The notes under the pieces: model-generated
Seen by the model: only the letters and a program-made list of their open reading frames with translations
Databases searched by the model: none
What the model was told of the DNA's origin: nothing
In this document: in pieces, positions 1 through 28,749 of the stretch
Numbering within the stretch: the stretch's first letter is position 1
Layout: the number at the start of each line of letters is the position of its first letter
NCBI GenBank assembly: GCA_964023275.1
Contig: OZ029913.1
Coordinates: 50,661,509 to 50,725,508 of the forward strand
Length of the DNA: 64,000 bases
Direction of reading: 5' to 3'
Origin: Norana najaformis
Lineage: Eukaryota > Annelida > Clitellata > Crassiclitellata > Hormogastridae
Program-made: the position numbers and the translations under genes

Positions 1-28
1 AAAGGAACCGGACATTCTGGAAGCAGAG

Positions 29-634
29 GTGGAATGGGCAATTAGACAACTGAAGGACAATAAAGCACCGGGGCCGGATGGGATACCCATAGAAATGGTA
101 AAAGGAGGAGAGGGCGCAATGACAAACACAATAACAAAAATGTGCAATATCATATGGACAACCGGAAAATGGCCAGAGGATTGGAAGAGCTCAATCTTTA
201 TCCCTATATTCAAAAAAGGAGATGCGAGAGAGTGTGAAAACTACAGGACCATAGCAATGATATCGCACATAAGTAAAATACTACTTAAAATAATACATAA
301 AAGAATGGAGAACATCATAGAGAGGGAGCTTCCAGATAATCAAGCAGGATTTAGGAAATCTCGCGGAACTCGTGACCATATTGCCAACATGCGGTGGATA
401 ATGGAGAGACAAAAGGAGTATGGACAAAAATTATACATATGCTTCATTGACTATAGTAAGGCATTCGATTGCACTGATCATGAGTTGATGTGGAAAACCT
501 TAATAGAAATGGGAATACCAAGGCACTTAATACAACTGCTTAAGGGATTGTACGAGGAACAGATTGCGGTAATAAGAACTGAATTTGGAGATACCGAAAG
601 AATCAAAATAAAGAAAGGGGTAACAGGACAATAA
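29..634 (+). pseudogene. LINE reverse transcriptase, N-terminal half (broken by insertion)
   Basis: Encodes RT motifs 0 to A, including the catalytic Asp of FIDYSKAFD at about bases 449-475. The frame probably continues upstream past base 1, so the Met at 29 need not be the real start. Family-like sequence ends at Lys-Lys-Gly (611-619). The remaining codons up to the TAA come from the inserted foldback element. The match to the other half at 1369 onward shows that this is one disrupted ORF. Confidence 0.88.
610..618. repeat. Target-site duplication, left copy (AAAGAAAGG)
   Basis: Matches 1368-1376 exactly. It lies in LINE coding sequence (the Lys-Lys-Gly codons of the KKGV motif), so both flanks of the inserted element still encode KKG. 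Confidence 0.7.
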
Positions 635-1367
635 CCCCCTGGACAATTACCCCCGGACAATTACCCCCCATGCAAATAACCCCCCGGACAATTACCCCCA
701 TGCAAATAACCCCCCGGACAATTACCCCCCTATACAGTAAAGAGTAGACATGAAAGACACAATTCAGAAACACATACAATTATCAGACAATTGGGCCCAG
801 ACTAGACATGAAAGAATTACCACACAACATGAAAGAGGTCAACTACTATATAATAGAAATGGGAAATACAAAGTTTAAAAAGTTGATCTATTTCTATCCA
901 TGATGGAATTTATAAAATCTGAAAGAGGAAAAGATAAACTTAGTTTTGAAGGTTATGTATACATAAAGCAGAAAAAATTAGCAAATGGTGTAGTGTCGTT
1001 TGAGTGCGAAAAGAGTGCAATGTTCTTGACTATCTACGTGGAATAGCTCACAACCTCTCCTTTTAAGTTCAATAAACTAATAAACAATAAACAGCATTTT
1101 CTGTTACACATTTAATTTCATGCTGTAACGTTGCATGGTTCTCCAATATATGTCTAATAAATTAATATATAAACTGTATGATTAATATACATTATTTGTA
1201 TATTTATATTATTAATATATCAGTGTAGGGGGTAATTGTCCGGGGGTTATTTGCATGGGGGGTAATTGTCCGGGGGGTAATTGTCTGGGGGGTTATTTGC
1301 ATGGGGGTAATTGTCCGGGGGTAATTGTCCGGGGGGTAATTGTCCAGGGGGTTATTGTCCTAGAACC
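619..1367. mobile_element. Non-autonomous foldback DNA transposon with C/G-run subterminal repeats (Mutator-like?)
   Basis: Terminal inverted repeats face each other: 625-650 and 1336-1361 are perfect 26-bp inverted copies, and weaker pairing extends out to 619 and 1367. Each end is an array of short units, GGACAATTACCCCC and TGCAAATAACCCCC (and complements), over 625-732 and 1226-1361. The element is flanked by the 9-bp direct repeat AAAGAAAGG at 610-618 and 1368-1376, read as the target-site duplication. The 733-1225 interior is A+T-rich with no credible protein. Duplications of 9 bp are usual for Mutator-like elements, so that class is inferred. No transposase is present. Confidence 0.8.
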
Positions 1368-1376
1368 AAAGAAAGG
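1368..1376. repeat. Target-site duplication, right copy (AAAGAAAGG)
   Basis: Identical to 610-618. The RT frame resumes directly from it. Confidence 0.7.
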
Positions 1377-2284
1377 AGTGAGGCAGGGATGCATTCTCTC
1401 CCCATTCCTATTTAACCTATATGCAGAAAGGATAACGAGGATGGCGGAAATGGATGGAGCAAATGAGGGAGTAAAGATAGCGGGAAGAACACTGAATAAT
1501 CTGAGATACGCAGATGACACAACACTATTAGCAGGTAAAAAAACAGATCTGGTAGAACTGATAAGAAGGCTGAAGAGAGAGAGCGAGAAAGCAGGACTAT
1601 ACTTCGATATAAAGAAAATGAAGATCATGACAACAGCTGAGGAGGGCAGTTTTACGGTGGATGGAGAGGAATTAGAGACGGTAACAAGCTTTACATTCTT
1701 GGGATCAGTAGTAGAAAGAGAAGGAAAGTGCGATATGGAAATAAACCGAAGGGTGGCGATTGGAAAAGCCGCAATGAATGGACTAGAAAAAATATGGAAA
1801 GACAAACATGTGAGCACAGACACGAAAAAAAGATTGGTGAGGGCCTTGATTATACCAACAGTAACATACGGCAGTGAGACGTGGACAATGACCAAGAAAA
1901 TAGAGAAAAAAATCAATGCATGTGAAATGTGGATATGGAGGAAGATGCTGAGAACATCATGGACGGAGAAAAGGACTAATGAATGGGTACGCATGGCGAT
2001 TGGAATTGAGCAAGATGAGACGTTACAACAAACAGTGCTAAAATCAAAGCTGAGGTTCTTTGGACATGTTATGAGATCAGATGGACTGGAAAAAGAAATG
2101 ATGCTGGCTTGTGGAGAGGGCAAGAGAAAACAAGGGAGACCAAGGAAAAAAATGGATGGACAAGATACACGAAGCAACTGGAATGAACTTGGCACAACTA
2201 AGGGATGCGACACTGGAAAGAAAGAAATGGAGAAGTTTGATCATGACGGTCGCTAGAGCTCAAAGAGCTGACAGCACAAGGTGA
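1369..2284 (+). pseudogene. LINE reverse transcriptase, C-terminal half (broken by insertion, one frameshift)
   Basis: Begins with the KKGVRQGC motif B region just after the insertion. It contains the YADD active site, the thumb and connection region, and the conserved C-terminal tail ending in the GRPRK motif. Bases 1255-1368 are open in the same frame but belong to the inserted element. Past the A-run at 2146-2152 the family-like residues continue in another frame to a TGA at 2282-2284, so the copy carries a 1-base frameshift near its end. Confidence 0.85.
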
Positions 2285-2300
2285 CAAGGTGGGTGCTGGC

Positions 2301-2750
2301 AGTTTCACATCGATGATTATCACTTCCTTCTTCATATCTGGTATTCAACTGTTTTGCTATTAATATGCCAGAGGACAAATTTAAGCTTACATCACCTTCT
2401 CACAGATAAAGCCTGTTTTCAAAAAACTATTCTCACTGATAAATCCAGTTTACCAAGGACCATTCCCTCTGTTTGAAGCCTGTCTATCCTGGGCAGTTCT
2501 GAATCTTGAGAGAAACAAAACGAGAGGCAATCAGAGGATCTGACATCTCAGGATTACGATTAGTGGCATGGGCCTAAGTAAAAGCAAACTCATGGTAGCT
2601 ATTGTGACTGATCAGAATGTGTCTTTCTATTTTCTGATAGTAACAACACACTGCACAATCTAGCCTGAAAAACAATGCCAGCAAGGAATATTTTGTCATA
2701 AGCCTAGAAATCAGAATTAATCATAAGCAAGAACCTGTTAAATGCATATA
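2301..2750. other. Presumed SUCLA2 intron or 3' flank
   Basis: No recognisable repeat or conserved exon. The expected last SUCLA2 exon (about 25 codons, VKLSEIV-like in vertebrates) was sought on the minus strand and not found. A pyrimidine-rich minus-strand acceptor stands before base 2664. Its continuation would encode about 21 residues and a stop, with no likeness to the family. Confidence 0.4.
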
Positions 2751-2795
2751 TTACTTATAAATGTTACGAATGGTTGAACTGCAAAAATCACTGAC

Positions 2796-21373
<18,578 letters not shown>

Positions 21374-21520
21374 CTTCGATAGGACAAAACGCGTGCTCTC
21401 TCAAAGCCAAACAACCGATTTCTTTAGCGCAACACTGGGCCTGTTTACCAAAACTTAGAGCATGCTCGGAGTAAACGCTCCGTTGAGGACCTGAAACAAA
21501 AACGAGTAGATCTCAGAATT
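21374..21520 (-). promoter_or_regulatory. Presumed SUCLA2 5' UTR and promoter
   Basis: Placed only by position upstream of the ATG. CpGs are locally more frequent than in the introns. No TATA box is obvious, and the transcription start cannot be fixed. Confidence 0.35.
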
Positions 21521-22160
21521 GTAATTTTACTTGGCACAAGCGACGTGTTTTGTTTTCTCATTTTGTTTTCTAAATCAGCAGGCATTAGGGCCAAACTGTA
21601 TGACATGCGTTATCGTACAATGTAATAGCTCCAAGAAATCGAATTACTTCTATCCGCCAGTTTTGACTGTCAGCACTGTTTACTTTTCTCGCGAAGCGTT
21701 GTCATATTCGTCTTGGAAGATAAATATATGGAAGTCTGATCGTAAAATTTCAGTCGGGACAGAGGCTGAATGAAATTAAAGGTGTTAAACTGTAATTGTT
21801 TCAAGGGCGCTAAGAAGCCGCGGACGCGAAGCACACTCGAACTTTTCCAACCACAGACACACGTGGTTGGATTTGCTGAGTCGAAGTTCAAATCAAAGCC
21901 TTGTCCACGATCCTAAATCGGACTGGGGTCGGTTTAAACCCTCGTCGACCCCAGAAGAAGTTCAGTTCAATTATTTATCTTTGTGTACACATCAGAGCGA
22001 ACAGAGAACGTCTCCAAGTCTAATTTACAAACCGTTGATGCGAACTAACACAAAGTTTTCTGATATTTAAATTCCGAAGTTGGCCCACCATTAGTTCAAC
22101 GTACGTACCGCGATAGTTTTTACATCAAATATCTCGAAAATAATCTAAGTGTCAACATAT
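21521..22160. other. Intergenic, no supported gene
   Basis: Short frames only, moderately CpG-rich, no recognisable domain. Confidence 0.4.
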
Positions 22161-22164
22161 CATA

Positions 22165-22310
22165 ATCAAAAATTATAAAGCGCCACTTCAAAGTATATTC
22201 GTCAGAGGCCCTCCCGGCTCGACGACCCAGAACCACTGGGGAACAAGTAGGTCTTTAAGCCCTTGCGGAAGAGAGGGGGAGAAAGGCTGAGAAGTTGGTA
22301 TGTCCAGTTT
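22165..22310 (-). mobile_element. L2-type LINE 3' end fragment
   Basis: ttataaagcgccacttcaaag, the gtcagaggccctcccg block and a tgcggaagagag block follow the order of the 3' end at 18140-18260. Only about 150 bp remain. Confidence 0.65.
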
Positions 22311-23880
22311 CGTTTCCTTAGGCAAGCTTAAGCTAAATAAAAGCATGCACGACGTACAAGGCCGACATCTGTGCATTAATCCAGTGTATCACTCGCTGGG
22401 TTAATATTAAGCCAATGTTCAAGTATTTTTGACAGTAGAAATATACATTAGCCCAATGTTGGTATGCTGGCTTGGTTCTGATGTTGGCCCACCACTGGTT
22501 CAACGTCTATAATCAACAGTTTCTACAAAATTTCACCGGAAACTTGTAGTGCTGTTTTTGAAAGAACTGCCTTATAATAAGTTGATTTTCTAAAGCCTGA
22601 CTAGTTTTGTGATCCATGCTCCCATCTGAGTTATATAAGAATTCCTGCTATAATCAAGCATGTACAGCTGCATACTCTGATGCATACTGAAAATAACTTA
22701 AGTATCAACATTTGTCCAATTCCGTGTGCCTGGGCGCCTACTTAGACAAAAATGGAATTAAAATAATAAACAACATGTGCCAGGATAAGGAAAAGTATGT
22801 GTGCAATGTATGCCATACACCCTGCATTACGCCAATTTACTATTCAACATAGGGTCAACGTTTGTGGTTTTTGTGATGTTGGACATATAGTTGCCTGATG
22901 CTGGTATTGTGACTGGGTTGTTTTGTTTCAATGAACGCAGTATAACCTTGCACCAGATGCACATACATGTACAAGTGAAATATAATTTCAAGCAACCACA
23001 CAAGTTTTTTAACAAGGAGTGGCACTATAGGCATAAACTTCTATTACTCAGGCAACTAAGGCTGATCTCTTACATGGGTTAAGTCCTATGCTTGCCACAG
23101 TTTCAGCTGAGCAACATATTTTAATATATAAATGAACTGAAAAATACAGGAAGGAGTCGTCCAGAAAATCTCAACACTGGAACCATATATTTTAGCAGTT
23201 AGGGGCCGTCCATTAAGGACGTCTGCAGTGAGGGGAGGGAGAGGTGACCTAATTGCGGACAAGGGAAGGGGGTCTGCCAAATGCGGACATCCTAATCTCA
23301 GTTTGGTGCCGTTCTTTAAGTACAGCTGGCGCCGTAACCGCCAACTACTGTCAGATAGCAGACAGTCAGTACTTCACTTGATCTAATTAGAGTCCCTTCG
23401 TTGGACGCTGCAGTATCAACCCCCCCTCCCCACACACCCGTAGCACCATTAGCCGGGCAAGATCAACACGATAGCCCAATCTCAGTTGGAGTGCCTACCA
23501 CTGGAAAGGGTGTGAGGGCAGGGTAATGCCAACTGGGAATAAAGGGAGAGGGGTCCAAAGTAGGTCATCTTTTGTAGATGCATGTCACCTTACTGATAAT
23601 GAAATGATTATTTTGTGGCACACAGATCGAAGGAATGTCAAGGTTATACATGTATTTCATTGCAGACAAAAAGATAATTGTTTTTTACAGTTTGTCAGTA
23701 AAACCATCCATGGGTTTGAAACAACGATCTAGCACTACTAATTTTTTCAGCATGTTTTTAGACTGATAAATCCTTTATGCCTCTCATTTAAATTTAATTA
23801 TGATCAACAGCTAACCCATAATTCAGTGCTACCTTGAAATTATTACACCTATAAAGCAAAGTGGGAAAATAACGAAAGCA
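22311..23880. other. Intergenic
   Basis: No gene. About 23200-23290 contains ggggccgtccattaaggacgtc and two aatgcggac/attgcggac phrases that look like a DNA-transposon end. The partner end was not found. Confidence 0.35.
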
Positions 23881-23900
23881 CATAACTTTCTTAAAAGGAT

Positions 23901-23906
23901 TTTATT
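23901..23906 (-). terminator. Candidate polyadenylation signal (AATAAA, minus)
   Basis: AATAAA on the minus strand, followed by a T/G-rich stretch. It marks the lower edge of the strand-asymmetric block that begins at the kelch stop codon. Such hexamers are frequent by chance in A+T-rich DNA. Confidence 0.3.
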
Positions 23907-26900
23907 GAGAGCAAACAGACAGATTTTCCAATAGCAAATAGCTAGCAAAAGGTCAAGTAATATTCACCCAAAACATTTTATAACTAAAAGCCTAACTAGA
24001 TACAGCTCAGCAGAAACAAAATGACATACTTCTGATGTGCCAACTATGCAAATATACAGCAAGTTCTCATAGCAAGGTTACTAGGGGTGTCACAAAACTG
24101 TTCAATATAAAATCAAAACCCCCAAAAATGCATGAAGGGGACAGCTTCATCATAAAACATATCAAGTATGCTACCTATGCAAATGAAATCTTGTTCTGCA
24201 AGTGCAAGTGCAGCAAATGTTTAGGAACAAATGTTGACAAATTGCATATCTTAGTTTGGAGTAAAACTGCATTTAGGAGATTGAAACACCATCTCCACAA
24301 AAAATACAATCTTGTGCATGAAAAAAAAACATTGACAAAAATAGGTATTTTGTGTAATTTGTACGATTCTGTACATGTAGAACAGTGAGCTTTACGTTTC
24401 ACAAATGAATTAAGAAAAACCAGTTTCAGGTGCAAACTCAGAATAAAACTGCAAATCAGAACCACGTAACATATTTCTCAAGTTTCACCAAATTCACCGG
24501 GACAGCTAAAAGCCTTCAACAAATTTCTGAATTTTGATGGACACAGGTCATATTACAAGACATTTGACTACATCCCGATGTATCCAAATTAACAGCCAAG
24601 ATAACTGAACTCTTAACATGCATCTAGTGACACAACCAACTAGATGTCAAGGCCAGGGATGTCACACACTTTTGTGACACTCCTGGTTTTGCCAATCCTT
24701 CCCAATTATGATTGGTGTTCAATTAACTATTATATGCACTTTCAATCTGTAAAAAGTATTTGGCCATATCTTTAATTAAAACATTCAGAAAAGAACTGCC
24801 AATTTCACAGGATTTTATCATGGATTACCAACTGACTGATAAAAAAAGATGACAGCAGCAACCCTTAACCAAAGCACATAAGCCAGCAAAAGCAAGCCGC
24901 GCTACTCAATCCAATCAGTGGATGTGTCCGGTTTTGATTGGCACAACAAAAGATCCAATTATCTCGTTTCAGCAGCAAAATTCACCTCATGATCATAAAG
25001 GAAAAACTGGAAGAATGAAATCAAACTGCAAAACAAATACTTCACAAAAACAAGCAAATAGATGTTTGGATGTTTCTTTTCTTTCGTGGTTTTAAAGCTC
25101 CTCCAATTCCTGTTTCAATCTCATTCACTCTGTAAATCATAAACACTTCAGCATAAATAACTTAGACTTGTTTTAAAATTCAGGTTAACATAGGAAGACT
25201 TTTTCACAACAATTTTCTGCAATTTTGCTTAATTGTAACAATTATATCAAAAACAATTTCTTATCCAATGTATCAAATGACTGCTTTCACACAGCAGTCA
25301 ACATCTGATAGTATTACCATCTGAGTGATCTGACCTTCTCAAAAGGAGAGGGTCATATCACTAAGCAATATAACCAATTACGATGCACCATACGATGTTC
25401 ATCTGGCTCTTCTTTGCAGACCAACTGAACCTGGGCTGCCAGCAAAAGAATTTCAACCTGTAATTTAAAAAAATGTGTAGAGTGAATTGTTAAAATGCAG
25501 CTTACTAATCCTAAGAAGTACCAGTTTGATCAAACAAACCCTTTGAAGCAAAACTCCAAAATATAAAATCCTTGAAGTTAAATTAGTTCAAATAATCCCA
25601 ATGGTGAAAACTCCAGTACACAATCATGAACAGTATGCAATTATCAATTCATGAAGAGCCAACTACACATACACCATGTCACTTGCACCGACAGAAGCAC
25701 ACCCTTCATTAGGTGTCTTATATTGAACGTTTTCACTGATCAACATTCAAAAAGACCCAGGCAGATGACTTCAAGTCTCTGCATATTCTGGTAAGTTTTT
25801 AGTTGCTACATGCATACAACACAAGTTAATAATCTTTCTGGCATGACACAATATCTATTTCCGATAAAAGGTGATTTTGTGCTTACAAAACCCTCCTTTC
25901 AGACAGAAAAGTCACCCTGTGTATGACAAGCTTAGTCGTTGCTTGTCTGAGACCATTCATTACGATATCTATGGCAGATCACTGGCATGTGTTGCAGCTC
26001 ATCTGGTTGAAATAAGGACTACAGTAGTCACAAAAACTTAGTTAAATGCACCCCGGCAACACACAAAAATACACTGAGTCTACAGCCAACCAAAACAGCA
26101 AACTCAAATACTCATCATAGCACACATACACAGAAAATTTGCTATTCAGATTTAAAACTTATACTAACATAAAATTTTCAATCCTTAATCTTAACATAAA
26201 ACAATTAAGGAATCAATCAGCTTAAAATGTAAATACGCCCTGCACATAACATTGTCGTGTAACAGACAGCTAAAGTTAACTCACATGAAATAGCAACAGA
26301 TATAAATTTAAATTTTGAAAAACAATAATTTGAAGAGAAGTGGCACAGAAAAAGAACGAATAATATCTAAACGTGTAATTTCAATGCCACCAAGGGTGGT
26401 CCAAAGAGATAAGGGCAACAGCTTATATTGCCTACTATTAAGTAGTTATCAGTGCATGTACGTATGTTGTACCTCAACATTTACAGAAAAGCCTTGCCAC
26501 GAATCTCCCAAACAAACTGGTCTCAAACAATCCACGTAACCTACTGTGCCAGAAATCAAGATCCTTATAAGAACACAATTAGTACCAAGATGATTTTGAT
26601 AAAATGATCCAACCGACAGATAGTACAGGCAGTACTCAAGTTATGCAGACCAATGCATGCAGTATCTCAGAAATGTTTTAGCACTAATAAATGCCTACTT
26701 CAAGAGCACCAGCTCAACAGTCATGTTCACCATAATTAACTTAACAGCAGCCATTATTGCATACATGTAATTAATTATTAGAGACACCTGGTGTACAGTT
26801 TTGTGAGGCATTTGTTCTATGAAAAGCAAAGCAAAACTTTATGCCCTTTACAAGTTACAAGGTATGTGTGACTTTGGAGCTGGAAGTGTTAAGGTCAAAT

Positions 26901-27704
26901 CTTTTTTTATTAAATGCTGCCAGAACTCAATGTTAACAGTTTAACATTAAATATGGATAAGCAACAGCCCAAAAGAAAGCAAGAATTGCTTTTCCAAACA
27001 ATAATCATAAGATCATCATGCTCATCCTGTGATAGTTCAGAAGTTTTACATATTGCCACTAGCTCTGAAAATCGTAATTTGAGGCTCAACAGTTCTTCAG
27101 TGTCCAAAAAGCCACGTGGAGAGAATCAGTTATTACAAATAAAAGCTGAAAGCAAAATACCTGAAAAAGGACTATGAACTGAGAATGGATTTACCCAGAA
27201 ACTGAACTCATGCACAGCCTTCAATGACAGCTGGTCTCATGCTACAACGAGAACAGCAGAGTCTGGATGGCATCTGCACTGAAGACGCAATTACCCAGAT
27301 GACAGTATTAAACTAACTGGAGAAATGTCAACAAAATTACCACAAAAATATTAGCTACAAGTGCTGCCTATATGCAGTATCTACCATCTGAAACACAGCC
27401 AAACAGTTGCAGTAGTGTATACATGCCCTGCCCATTCCGACCAAACTCGGCCAGACCAGACCGAGAAAAAATGACAAGCTTATTCACCACTGCACCAGCC
27501 CAAGTGTGATATGCCTTAAATTCTAGCAAGAAGCTTAAGGTCACAACAAAAAGCCTCTCCTCAACAGAGGTAACTGGTATCTTTTGGCTGCTTACAGAAA
27601 GCAATGGCAAGTCATGCAACAGGTATATGAAATAATCGAGCACTGTTACCTGGCAAAAGCAAGTTTTTGATCAAAGTATCTCTAAGCTGTGGCAAATACT
27701 AATC
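23907..27704 (-). other. Gene-free, minus-strand T/G-rich block; possible long 3' UTR of the kelch gene
   Basis: The + strand is conspicuously A/C-rich (minus strand U/G-rich as RNA), with no frame resembling a protein and few repeats. It is continuous in character with 28750-32916. Read-through transcription from the kelch gene is inferred, not shown. Confidence 0.35.
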
Positions 27705-27817
27705 TGGGGCCATATGCACAACAATGGCATAACTGCTAATCCTAGATTAACTCTGGCTTAGGCCTGACGAGCCAAAAAAATTGGTATGAGTGACGAGGTT
27801 TTTGTGCACTACGTCAG

Positions 27818-27902
27818 CGCCTGTTTTGAGGGGATAGGAAAAGAGAAGGATGCCATTCAGAGTAAGTTGCAGGGTTCACTGTCAGCACAGTGTAAGAAGG
27901 AG
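27818..27902 (+). repeat. Inverted duplicate arm 1 (SANT-like segment)
   Basis: Nearly identical to the reverse complement of 28268-28352; a few differences in 85 bases. Confidence 0.85.
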
Positions 27903-28267
27903 GTACTAACCCCAGTCCGCCTCGCAACCAGGCATAAGTGAACTAGTCCAAGTTCACCAGAAGAAAACAAAATGGGGGCTGTCAAAATTCAAAGAGTGTT
28001 AAGGGACCATCGAAATCCCACTTCACTCGTTCTCGGACAATGAATTTTATTATGCTTTTAGTTTTCTGGGCTGTAGTCTTCTAAGATTTTCATTTTTTCA
28101 GCTTTTTCGCTGAATTTGTGTCTATTTCAGGCAAGCACTGAACTGTCACCTCCAGTTGTGTCTGATACTGCCTTCTGCTTTGTATCCTGACTCTGTTAAA
28201 AGTGCCAGCGCTAGAACCGGACATAACAGGGACAGACAAAAGCTTGTACTGGTTACTGTAGCCCATG

Positions 28268-28352
28268 CCTCCTTCTTACACCGTGCTGACAGCAAACCCT
28301 GCAACTTACTCTGAATGGCATCCTTCTCTTTTCCTATCCCCTCAAACAGGCG
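28268..28352 (-). repeat. Inverted duplicate arm 2 (SANT-like segment)
   Basis: Pairs with 27818-27902 across a 365-base loop and carries the longer piece of the Myb/SANT-like frame. Confidence 0.85.
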
Positions 28353-28749
28353 CTGCACCTCCTCCTCCTCCTCATCGGTAAAGTTTGGCTTGTTTCTTAT
28401 TGCTCTCCATTCTCTAGCTACTTTCTCAACAATAATTAAAATTAAAAATAAAACTCATGATGAAGTAAATAATTATTAGGAGACGTCCATTTTGCACCTA
28501 TCATTCGTGTAAACCGACCACTGCCTATAAATATATTTTGCACATGCATGATTAGCCAAAAAACGTCAATACGGAAAACCCACGTGTAAAGAAGATCCCC
28601 TCACTAATCTTAATCCATGACTAGCTAGGCTGCTGCCTAAGCCTGACTCATGCATAGCGCTTGTTGAGGCTGCTAGTCAGAGACTATCTAGTCTGGGCTT
28701 AAGTGCTAGTCAGTGACTAACTTAAGTCCTGCTCATGCATACGGCCCCA

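Larger units (their letters stand above)
1..2300 (+). mobile_element. Non-LTR retrotransposon (LINE), RT and C-terminal part, interrupted by an insertion
   Basis: The window opens inside a LINE. An open frame at 29-634 carries the early RT motifs (KAPGPDGIP, the ENYRTIAMIS block, NQAGFRKSRGTRDHI, FIDYSKAFD). The frame at 1369-2256 carries GVRQGCILSPFLFN, LRYADDT (YADD at 1507-1518) and the C-terminal block with SWTEKRTNEW, RFFGHVMR and GRPRK typical of endonuclease-RT LINEs. The halves are separated by a 758-bp element (619-1376 including one target duplication). Leaving that element out keeps the two halves in one frame. A second lesion is an apparent extra A in the run at 2146-2152. After it, the family-like C-terminus (WMDKIHEATGMN...) lies in another frame and would end at the TGA at 2282-2284, while the shifted frame stops at 2256. 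The 5' part lies outside the window. Clade is uncertain. Confidence 0.9.
27705..28749. mobile_element. Harbinger-like DNA transposon derivative
   Basis: Ends are inverted: TGGGGCCATATGCA at 27705 and TGGGGCCGTATGCA read from 28749 on the minus strand. Inside, a minus-strand frame (about 28430 to 28246) encodes TDEEEEEVQRLFEG and SARCKKEAWATVTS, like the Myb/SANT-type accessory proteins of Harbinger elements. An 85-bp part of that gene also sits inverted at 27818-27902. No target duplication is obvious and no transposase is present. The class rests on the SANT-like residues and the end sequence. Confidence 0.55.

Noticed and set aside
641-1361. Regularly spaced short repeats that might suggest a CRISPR-like array
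   Set aside because: Units are contiguous, arranged as inverted arrays at the two ends of a transposon, in a eukaryotic genome; there are no spacers.
1293-2213. Long minus-strand open frame (306 codons)
   Set aside because: It is the antisense of the LINE RT; residues are low in information and match no domain.
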